Source: Cytophagales bacterium (lineage in GTDB: Bacteria > Bacteroidota > Bacteroidia > Cytophagales > Cyclobacteriaceae). From it: a stretch of DNA of 5,261 nucleotides. The notes under the pieces were generated by a model, which saw only the letters and a program-made list of their open reading frames with translations, made no database searches and had not been told where the DNA came from. Where the stretch lies: positions 1-5,261 of the forward strand of contig DPLR01000067.1 of the NCBI GenBank assembly GCA_003541895.1. Direction: 5' to 3'. The translations under genes and the position numbers were made by a program. Shown here one piece after another: positions 1 through 5,261 of the stretch. Each line of letters starts with the position of its first letter. Position 1 is the first letter of the stretch.

Positions 1-2228
1 GTTGGTTTATGATTATACACCAAAGGAAGTTGAGCTTCACTTACCGGAAAAGTAATTGGCAACCTTCCGGAAGGATTTTCATCGCCAAACAAAATTGAAG
101 CCACTGCATTGCCACCTTCCTCCCCGGGATACCACACATCCAAAATTCCATCAACGTTGTCCATCCAATTATTCATCACCACAGCACTTCCTCCCACCAA
201 TAAAATAATTACGGGTTTACCTGTTGCTGCAACTGCATTAATCATTTCTTCCTGATGGCCTGGTAAAGTAAGCATCGCGCGATCTTGGAATTCTCCTTCT
301 TGAATTCCACAAACAACAATTGCAACATCAGAGGATTTTGTGATGCTCACCGCTTCTTCGATTTTCTTTTGCCAATCATTTTCAACTTCTGCGTTCCAAA
401 CCAATTTGATATGCGCATTGCCAACGGGCTGATAAAATTCTACACGCAAATCATAAAGCTTATCTTTTTCAAAATAGAAATCAGCAAGTTTAGATCTGTA
501 ACTCTGCTTGCTCCATTGGTCAACAATCAATTGATCATTAATGTAAAGTCGAAAGCCATCATTCCCTTCCAAGCCAATTTTTATTTTCCCTGATTGTGAT
601 GATTTTATTTTACCTCTCCAGCGAACCGAATAAAATCCATTATTGATTTTTGGATCGGGCGAATACAAAGTCCAATGAAAATTAATTTGCTCATCTATCC
701 GTATCAATTCGGGATTGCCTTGCAGAGATACATTGTTGAAGTATTCCGCTTGCAATCCGGGGCGGCCATCGTGAGATAAAAATTTCGAATCAACAACTTT
801 CCATTCTTCACTTTTGCGCCCACATCCTACCGCATAATTTATTTTTTTATTAACGCCTCTCTTCTTTATACCTTCTAAAATGGTAACAACGCCATTCCCA
901 TTTCCGCTATAGCCACCTAATCTGCCTTCACTAGCATCAGCACCAATGACTGCAATTGAATTCAAATCATTTCTTAGGGGCAAAATATTTTTATCATTTT
1001 TCAACAATACGATGGATTCAATCGCTGCTTGCCTGGCTACATTCTTAGCCGACTTGTCACCAGAAATTTTTTGAATTAAATCATCTGAAACATACGGTTG
1101 CTCAAACAATCCCAATTCAAATTTTGCTTTCAGCACACGACCAACTGCATCATCGATTCGCTCTTTTGAAATCTTTCCATTCAAAAAAGGCGGGATGAAT
1201 AATTTATAGTGATCGTATTGTGTTTGAAAAATTACATCGAGCCCTGCGTTGATTGCTTGCTCACCTGATTCAGGATAATCCTTTGCCGTATGATGAAGAA
1301 CGATTGTGCCGCCCACTGCGCCTGCGTCAGAAATAGCAAAGCCGGAAAACTTCCAATCGCCTTTTAATTTTTTGGTGAGTAGCCAAGGGTTGCTTGTACT
1401 GGCTGTGCCATCAAGTGAATTATAGCTCGTCATCACCGAGCGCGAACCTCCTCTTTGAAAACATGATTTAAAAGGAGGGAAATAAATCTCTTCGAGTAAT
1501 CGCTCATTGAAATGAATAGGGTAACTATCGCGGCCACCATCGCCTACGTTGGCTAAAAAATGTTTGGGCGTGGTGATGATGTTCATTTTTTCAAACGCAC
1601 TCACATAAGCTACTCCCATTTCAGAGCTGAGAAAAGGATCTTCGCCATACGTTTCTTCCGTTCTTCCCCACCGCACATCCGAAGCTATGTTCACCACCGG
1701 TGACAGAATTTGTTTGATACCTCGAGCTTTGGTTTCGGTTGCTATCGCAGTAGCCATAGATTTCATCAGCGCAGTGTCAAATGTTGCTGCCAAAGCAATG
1801 GATTGAGGAAAAGCAGTTGCGCCTTCGCGCACAAGTCCGTGCAGGGCTTCATCAAACGCAATGATTGGAATGCCCAAGCGGGTTTGTTCAACAAAATATT
1901 TCTGAATGGAATTAATTTTTCGCAATAGCTGCAATCCGCTCTCACCCGATTTGTAATTCAACAACTGCTGTGCTGCACCATTGTTGTTTGAATTTGTACT
2001 TACCTGAAAACCAAAAATTCCGTTTTTATATTTAGCTGAATCGGGTTGATCAAAATCGGAAGGGATCATGAACAGTTGCCAGAATTTTTCTTTGGGCGTC
2101 ATCCGGCTGAGCAAATCGTTTACGCGTTGCTCTATCGGCAACTTTGGGTTTTTGTAATCAGGGACTTTTTGTGCCGAGGTTTTTACAAAAAGAAAGATGA
2201 CAAAGAGAAAAATTGAAACGAGCCTCAT
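1..2228 (-). CDS. Exported glycoside hydrolase family 3 beta-glycosidase with inserted PA14 domain (3' end outside window)
   Basis: Probable secreted or periplasmic beta-glucosidase/beta-xylosidase-type enzyme that removes non-reducing-end sugars from oligosaccharides. The frame is open from an ATG at 2228 to the left edge, giving 742 residues without a stop. Residues 1-19 form a signal peptide (hydrophobic run ending KTSA, then Q). The N-terminal (beta/alpha)8 domain, about 25-370, shows FDEALHG (D126), RWGRTEETYGEDP (186-198), KHF (K222-H223) and GFAISDAGAV, whose D301 is the expected nucleophile. The alpha/beta sandwich domain starts near 390 (ESIVLLKND, then IAVIGADA). It is interrupted at about 490-615 by a PA14 domain (LQAEYF, EGNDGFRLYINDQLIVDQW) and resumes with QEGEFQDR. 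By family analogy E644 or E646 there is the acid/base. The visible end, LVYNHKPT, is a conserved GH3 stretch that precedes a C-terminal fibronectin-III-like domain in the BglX type; that part lies beyond the window. It is last in a three-gene operon, 7 bp after the DUF6090-like gene. Substrate specificity cannot be read from the sequence. Confidence 0.95.
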   Translation of the reverse strand, partial: MRLVSIFLFVIFLFVKTSAQKVPDYKNPKLPIEQRVNDLLSRMTPKEKFWQLFMIPSDFDQPDSAKYKNGIFGFQVSTNSNNNGAAQQLLNYKSGESGLQLLRKINSIQKYFVEQTRLGIPIIAFDEALHGLVREGATAFPQSIALAATFDTALMKSMATAIATETKARGIKQILSPVVNIASDVRWGRTEETYGEDPFLSSEMGVAYVSAFEKMNIITTPKHFLANVGDGGRDSYPIHFNERLLEEIYFPPFKSCFQRGGSRSVMTSYNSLDGTASTSNPWLLTKKLKGDWKFSGFAISDAGAVGGTIVLHHTAKDYPESGEQAINAGLDVIFQTQYDHYKLFIPPFLNGKISKERIDDAVGRVLKAKFELGLFEQPYVSDDLIQKISGDKSAKNVARQAAIESIVLLKNDKNILPLRNDLNSIAVIGADASEGRLGGYSGNGNGVVTILEGIKKRGVNKKINYAVGCGRKSEEWKVVDSKFLSHDGRPGLQAEYFNNVSLQGNPELIRIDEQINFHWTLYSPDPKINNGFYSVRWRGKIKSSQSGKIKIGLEGNDGFRLYINDQLIVDQWSKQSYRSKLADFYFEKDKLYDLRVEFYQPVGNAHIKLVWNAEVENDWQKKIEEAVSITKSSDVAIVVCGIQEGEFQDRAMLTLPGHQEEMINAVAATGKPVIILLVGGSAVVMNNWMDNVDGILDVWYPGEEGGNAVASILFGDENPSGRLPITFPVSEAQLPLVYNHKP

Positions 2229-2235
2229 CCCGATG

Positions 2236-2928
2236 CTACTTGTCTATTTCTTCCTGGAGCCGTACCAACAACTCAATACTTCTGGGCAACGAAGTATAAA
2301 TTAATCCGGAACGGATGTGAGTGGACCTTTTCTGACTGCGCAAAAGTTCATTCATTACCACCTCGTGTTCTTGAATAGCTTGTAAGATTTTCTTTTGATT
2401 AAAGGGTACTGTGTAATCAAGTTCATCAAGTGAAACGTGATCCATGAATTCAGTTGGATAACCGCCCCAGTCATTTTTGTCATTTTGCTCAAGTATCAAC
2501 GCGTTGTCGCTATAGTAACTGATGATAAGCGATTTCAATTTATTGTTGCGAATCAATTTGAAGTTGCCAGTGAATTTGAGTTCTTCATAAACAGCAGTCA
2601 CAAAGTTGGGGCGAATGAGGGTGGTCACATCAGAAATAATGTCCCCAAATTTATCGTTATCGACTTCTTTCTTTGATTTCGATAATTCAATCAGTTCTTT
2701 GATCGCGTTAACCTTCGTGTATGTCTTCTTGATTTCAGTTTTTAATGCAAGTGTATCCGTCTCAACTGCATTACGAAGATTGATCAGATATTCCTTTTCT
2801 AACTTATGTTCTTGAATTCCTTCGCGGTAATTATCAACCCCTAAGGCGGAGAGCACACCAACCACAATCAGTAACAGTTGTACAAAAATTTCGTACAGCC
2901 TTTTTCCTATGTTCCACTCTAGTTTCAA
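2236..2928 (-). CDS. DUF6090-like single-span membrane protein
   Basis: Protein of 230 residues, function unknown. A short N-terminus with basic residues (K9, R10) leads into one hydrophobic segment at about 11-31 (LYEIFVQLLLIVVGVLSALG). This is followed by VDNYREG and a charged, helix-rich region (about 36-90) with coiled-coil character, then a mostly helical soluble part. The layout matches DUF6090, a Bacteroidota family with a membrane helix of the type IGEIxLVxxGILxALxVxNW near its start; the assignment is from memory of that motif. The start codon is TTG. It overlaps the stop of the upstream cupin gene as TTGA, the only upstream in-frame alternative is blocked by a TGA, and no ATG precedes the membrane segment. 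This points to translational coupling: ribosomes ending the cupin could restart here. An AAGAAGAAGGG run directly abuts the TTG, too close for a normal ribosome binding site. The GH3 gene follows 7 bp later, so the three are probably co-transcribed. Confidence 0.8.
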   Translation of the reverse strand: MKLEWNIGKRLYEIFVQLLLIVVGVLSALGVDNYREGIQEHKLEKEYLINLRNAVETDTLALKTEIKKTYTKVNAIKELIELSKSKKEVDNDKFGDIISDVTTLIRPNFVTAVYEELKFTGNFKLIRNNKLKSLIISYYSDNALILEQNDKNDWGGYPTEFMDHVSLDELDYTVPFNQKKILQAIQEHEVVMNELLRSQKRSTHIRSGLIYTSLPRSIELLVRLQEEIDK

Positions 2929-3269
2929 CCCTTCTTCTTGACTTCAACCAAACGTAGTTTGGTATCGCCCGTGCCACCATTTACCACGATGTGTGTTTCA
3001 GAAGGGCTCCAAAAAGTATCGCCCAACTTTAATTTCTTGGTGATCACTTTTCCCTCGCTGGTTGTAACGGTAATAATTGCATCAGTTAACATTACTGTTA
3101 AATGCGGTGGATGACTATGTTTACCCGCACCACAAACATCTTTGCCAGGCTTGCTTTCAAATTCATAAACTCTAACAGCTTCATTGTCCAACACAACTTT
3201 GCCATCGGCCGATTGTGCTAATAAAAATTGGGCTGAAAAAAGCATAAAGACAAATAACATCGCTTTCAT
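2925..3269 (-). CDS. Small exported cupin-domain protein
   Basis: Protein of 114 residues: a signal peptide and a single small beta-barrel cupin. Residues 1-18 are a short basic start and a hydrophobic core ending FLLA, with likely cleavage before Q19. Cupin motif 1 is recognisable as GAGKHSHPPHLTVML (about 47-61), with H51, H53 and possibly H56 as metal-ligand candidates. Motif 2 is GDTFWSPSETHIVVNGG (about 83-99), with H93 as a further ligand. The mature part is only about 95 residues, the size of a bare cupin without extra domains. Cupins range from metalloenzymes to sugar-binding or sensing proteins, so the reaction is not inferable. It is the first gene of the operon with the DUF6090-like and GH3 genes and ends in a TTGA overlap. 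ATG at 3269 was chosen because it begins the signal peptide; ATG at 3260 (M4) is an alternative that would shorten the peptide by three residues. No Shine-Dalgarno sequence is visible, as is usual for Bacteroidota. Confidence 0.85.
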   Translation of the reverse strand: MKAMLFVFMLFSAQFLLAQSADGKVVLDNEAVRVYEFESKPGKDVCGAGKHSHPPHLTVMLTDAIITVTTSEGKVITKKLKLGDTFWSPSETHIVVNGGTGDTKLRLVEVKKKG

Positions 3270-3284
3270 AATATCGGGTTTGTA

Positions 3285-3316
3285 GCAAGATAATACAATT
3301 ATGCTCTCTTTGCCAA
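3285..3316 (-). promoter_or_regulatory. Weak candidate promoter of the cupin-DUF6090-GH3 operon
   Basis: On the minus strand TTG (3316-3314) is followed after 21 bases by TATCTTGC (3292-3285). This partly resembles the Bacteroidota -33/-7 pattern TTTG ... TAnnTTTG, but the -7 element misses its last two bases. It would start transcription about 10 bases before the ATG at 3269. It is the best match upstream of the operon, but weak. Confidence 0.3.
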
Positions 3317-3323
3317 CGTGTAA

Positions 3324-3353
3324 TTGAATTAAGAAACGGGTTTGTTACCTTTG
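3324..3353 (+). promoter_or_regulatory. Bacteroidota-type promoter of paaA
   Basis: TTG at 3324-3326 (-33 element) and TACCTTTG at 3346-3353 (-7 element) are separated by 19 bases. The -7 box fits the Bacteroidota primary-sigma consensus TAnnTTTG exactly. Transcription would begin near 3358-3361, leaving only about 10-14 untranslated bases before the paaA ATG at 3372. No operator repeat is visible next to it. This also argues against starting paaA at the upstream in-frame TTG at 3342, which would lie inside the promoter. Confidence 0.6.
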
Positions 3354-3371
3354 CCTATCAAATCTATCATT

Positions 3372-4358
3372 ATGTACGGAGGCGGAAATACTTTTGAAGG
3401 AATAAAAACCGACAGCATTGCACAAGAAGATCCGGTCCTTCTCGCGGCTTTCGAAGCACGAATAGCTCGCGGAGAAAAAATTGAACCCACCGACTGGATG
3501 CCGCAGTTGTATCGCAAGCAACTGATCCGTATGATCGAGCAACATGCGCACAGCGAAATTATTGGTGCACTTCCAGAGGGAACGTGGATCACGCGCGCCC
3601 CGGGATTCAAACGCAAAATGTCGCTCATGGCGAAGGTGCAAGATGAAGTTGGCCACGCGCAGTTGTTGTACAGCGCTGCTGAAACATTGGGCAAGCCACG
3701 CGAAAAAATGATTGATGATTTGATCTCTGGAAAATCGAAATACTCAAATATTTTTAACTACCCCACTTTTACGTGGGCTGATTGCTGTTTCATTTCGTGG
3801 TTGGTAGATGCTGGCGCTATTGTAAATCAGTTGGCGAATGCGAAAGGAAGTTATGGGCCTTATTGCCGGGCGCTCGATCGCATCTGTGCGGAAGAATCAT
3901 TTCACTTGAAGTACGGACACCACTGCGTAATTTATTTGGCGAGTGGCACACAGAAGCAACGCGACATGTTTCAGGAAGCACTCAACCGTTGGTGGCCACC
4001 GATGATGCACTTCTTCGGGCCGAGCGATAAAATTTCTGCGCACACGGAAATACTGATGCGCTGGAAAGTGAAGATGGGCACCAACGATGACATGCGCAAT
4101 CAGTTTTTAGATATGTATGTGCCAAAAATTTGGGAACTTGGCTTTACCATTCCCGATCCATTATTGAAAAAAAATCTAAAGACCGGAAAGTGGGATTACA
4201 CCGAGCCCGACTGGGCAGAATTCAAACGCGTGATCAATGGCGATGGCCCATGCAATAAAGAGCGACTGGAAGTGCGCAGGATTGCCGAAGAGCGCGGCCG
4301 CTGGGTGCGCGAAGCATTGAAGACACCAAGCGCGCAGTATGTGATGCCGTTGGCTTGA
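3372..4358 (+). CDS. paaA: 1,2-phenylacetyl-CoA epoxidase, catalytic subunit PaaA
   Basis: Ferritin-like diiron oxygenase subunit of 328 residues. In the PaaABC(D)E complex it epoxidises the ring of phenylacetyl-CoA in the cytoplasm, the committing step of aerobic phenylacetate breakdown. Metal-ligand motifs are present: E62 in [15 protein letters not shown]92-x-x-H95 in [13 protein letters not shown], and E175-x-x-H178 in CAEESFH. D146 (WLVDAGAI) and K88 match positions that I recall as D126 and K68 near the irons of the E. coli enzyme, with a constant offset of 20. Other family hallmarks are [18 protein letters not shown], the NRWW motif (about 205-208) and [11 protein letters not shown]. 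Length is close to the usual 310-330. The ATG at 3372 gives the family start MYGGGN; an upstream TTG (3342) overlaps the promoter and is rejected. The wording DEVGHxQLLY and SGKSKYSN resembles the Deinococcota/Chloroflexota-like PaaA type more than the E. coli type, as far as I remember. Oddly, no paaB, C, D or E follows, so the partners must be elsewhere or absent. GC is about 50%. Confidence 0.93.
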   Translation: MYGGGNTFEGIKTDSIAQEDPVLLAAFEARIARGEKIEPTDWMPQLYRKQLIRMIEQHAHSEIIGALPEGTWITRAPGFKRKMSLMAKVQDEVGHAQLLYSAAETLGKPREKMIDDLISGKSKYSNIFNYPTFTWADCCFISWLVDAGAIVNQLANAKGSYGPYCRALDRICAEESFHLKYGHHCVIYLASGTQKQRDMFQEALNRWWPPMMHFFGPSDKISAHTEILMRWKVKMGTNDDMRNQFLDMYVPKIWELGFTIPDPLLKKNLKTGKWDYTEPDWAEFKRVINGDGPCNKERLEVRRIAEERGRWVREALKTPSAQYVMPLA

Positions 4359-4877
4359 TTGAATATTCAATTCTTAGCAGCAACTATTGAACTTAAAAGT
4401 AAAATATATTTTTTCGCTTCGATTCTGATTGGAATTGTAATGTCCTGTAGCAGGGTAACCCCTGCTGGTTTCTGGACAAATTTTCATTATGACTTAATAA
4501 ATAAGAAAGATAGTGATCAAGGACCTTGGGGCGGATATCGAGAAATTCATTGGAAAAGTAAAGAAAGAAAAACATTTACATCAGAAGAGGTTATAGACTT
4601 TGCTAAACAGAACGATTGGCAAATTACCGACAGTTTAAATTATACAAACAACATACTAGAACCGCTGACAAATTATAATAAGACTGATTATTCAGCTGAT
4701 ATTTTAGAAAATACCTTTCTTAAGAAAATTAATTCACCTCACAACAACGTATTCGTTTTCAAGACGGGTTGGGTTGCTGTCGAGCCTGGCAATGCAAAAG
4801 AAACAGAAAAGAATGGCTTTGTAACAATTAATTCAGATGGAACAGAATTAATTATTTACCACTCATGGGGAGAATAA
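4359..4877 (+). CDS. Putative lipoprotein of unknown function
   Basis: Protein of 172 residues that I do not recognise. An N-terminal stretch with K13 and K15 is followed by a hydrophobic core (about 16-28, IYFFASILIGIVM) and C30 in the context IVMSC, an acceptable lipoprotein signal-peptidase-II site. Lipidation and attachment to the inner or outer membrane are therefore inferred. The mature part is polar, rich in Asn, Lys and Thr. It contains GPWGGYREIHW (about 55-65), a helical stretch with EEVIDFAKQNDW, and a beta-rich end with VFVFKTGWVAVEPG and a closing HSWGE. It ends with tandem stops (TAATAA). The start is TTG directly after the paaA TGA (TGATTG), so coupled translation is possible. 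No ATG lies before the hydrophobic core, and the first ATG (M28) would destroy the signal peptide. GC is about 33% against about 50% in paaA, which suggests a different origin. No own promoter is obvious. Confidence 0.6.
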   Translation: MNIQFLAATIELKSKIYFFASILIGIVMSCSRVTPAGFWTNFHYDLINKKDSDQGPWGGYREIHWKSKERKTFTSEEVIDFAKQNDWQITDSLNYTNNILEPLTNYNKTDYSADILENTFLKKINSPHNNVFVFKTGWVAVEPGNAKETEKNGFVTINSDGTELIIYHSWGE

Positions 4878-4961
4878 TAACCATCCGATCGTATTCATAA
4901 TAAGTTATTGGTTCATAAATCAATTACCCCAACAACTTCCCATCAGCAATTGAATTTCTTC
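4878..4961. other. Short AT-rich intergenic region between convergent genes
   Basis: These 84 bases separate the 3' ends of two convergent genes. They hold an 11-base palindrome AATAAGTTATT (4899-4909), a loose pair AACCA/TGGTT (4879-4883 and 4909-4913) and CAATT/AATTG (4921-4925 and 4949-4953). None forms a GC-rich stem followed by a T run. A bidirectional terminator would be expected here, but I cannot identify one. Confidence 0.5.
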
Positions 4962-5261
4962 TTAGTATAGTTTCCTTGTTTCTTCTAAAATATTTTTCTT
5001 CACATCACTCCACAACACATCATTAAAAAGTCGAGGTGGTTCGTCCATATCTGCATCGTCAAAAAAAGTGAGGCTTCTAGCCACCATCATTTCAGAACCA
5101 TCTTCATATTTTTTATTGTAGAAATTCATCATTTCCTGCAACGAAAATTTTTGAAGCGTAAAATAGATATCGTAAAAATCGCGTTTACGGCCACGTCCAG
5201 CTACAGCGGCAAGCTTCATCGCGGCAATGTCGGGAAGCCCTAACACGCGAACCGTGTCCTC
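4962..5261 (-). CDS. AbiEii/AbiGii-family nucleotidyltransferase toxin, C-terminal part (5' end outside window)
   Basis: The last 99 residues of a protein that begins beyond the right edge; the frame is open up to 5261. A GTG at 5246 is in frame, but homology runs on upstream of it (EDTVRVLGLPDIAAMKL), so it is not the real start. The segment DIAAMKLAAVAGRGRKRDFYDIYFTL matches the conserved block of the AbiEii/AbiGii nucleotidyltransferase family (formerly DUF1814), in which the Lys of AMKL and the acidic residues of RDFYD belong to the active-site region. The N-terminal GS...DxD nucleotide-binding motif would lie outside the window. Family members are toxins of type IV-like toxin-antitoxin pairs with phage-abortive function and act by transferring nucleotides, in studied cases to tRNA ends. 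An AbiEi-type antitoxin gene would be expected just upstream, to the right of the window. The tail (DEPPRLFNDVLWSDVKKNI) is typical of the family's variable end. Confidence 0.85.
   Translation of the reverse strand, partial: EDTVRVLGLPDIAAMKLAAVAGRGRKRDFYDIYFTLQKFSLQEMMNFYNKKYEDGSEMMVARSLTFFDDADMDEPPRLFNDVLWSDVKKNILEETRKLY

Noticed and set aside
285..593. Plus-strand frame of 102 codons
   Set aside because: It lies antisense inside the GH3 gene, whose frame shows clear conserved motifs throughout.
3342..3371. Ten-residue N-terminal extension of paaA from TTG at 3342
   Set aside because: It overlaps the TACCTTTG promoter box, lacks family similarity, and the ATG at 3372 gives the typical MYGGGN start.
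3329..3694. Minus-strand frames opposite the start of paaA
   Set aside because: They are antisense to a well-supported gene, with Cys/Ser/Arg-rich translations and no family features.
3782..4030. Plus-strand frame of 82 codons within paaA
   Set aside because: It is a shifted-frame shadow of paaA with no independent signal.
4879..4953. Inverted repeats as a bidirectional terminator
   Set aside because: Stems are only 5 bp, AT-rich or with long loops, and no T run follows.
4918..4990. A short tail ending SIADGKLLG in another minus-strand frame just after the AbiEii stop, suggesting a frameshifted C-terminus
   Set aside because: The AbiEii frame ends naturally at a family-typical length after its conserved block, and the alternative tail is short and shows no recognisable homology, so an open stretch by chance is more likely.

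Overview
The window looks like chromosomal DNA of a Bacteroidota member, probably a Cytophagales- or Chitinophagales-like environmental lineage. The evidence is a secreted GH3 glycosidase with signal peptide, a DUF6090-like membrane protein (a family I know almost only from Bacteroidota), Bacteroidota-type promoter elements (TTG / TAnnTTTG), no clear Shine-Dalgarno sequences, and moderate GC (about 50% in paaA, about 33% in the gene after it). The genus is not resolvable from the sequence alone.

Left part, minus strand (3269 down to 1): three tightly packed genes, apparently one operon. In transcription order they are a small exported cupin, a DUF6090-like single-span membrane protein whose TTG start overlaps the cupin stop (TTGA), and, 7 bp further on, a large exported GH3 beta-glycosidase with an inserted PA14 domain. 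The glycosidase gene is open at the left window edge; 742 residues are visible and its C-terminus is missing. All three products are predicted to be exported or membrane-bound, so the operon probably serves the cell envelope or periplasm, with glycoside hydrolysis as its only assignable chemistry.

Middle (3270-3371): a 102 bp divergent intergenic region carrying a good Bacteroidota promoter for the plus strand and a weaker candidate for the minus strand.

Right part, plus strand (3372-4877): paaA, the diiron catalytic subunit of phenylacetyl-CoA epoxidase, with its metal-ligand motifs intact. It is not followed by paaB, paaC, paaD or paaE. Instead a short AT-rich gene for a putative lipoprotein of unknown function starts directly on the base after the paaA stop. 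Then, on the minus strand and cut by the right edge, comes the C-terminal part of an AbiEii/AbiGii-type nucleotidyltransferase toxin. The orphan state of paaA, the composition drop at its stop codon and the adjacent toxin gene together suggest that an accessory segment begins at or close to position 4359.

I see no rRNA, tRNA, CRISPR array, insertion sequence or convincing terminator. The most interesting points are the isolated paaA and the junction behind it. I do not see clear evidence for a wholly new system.
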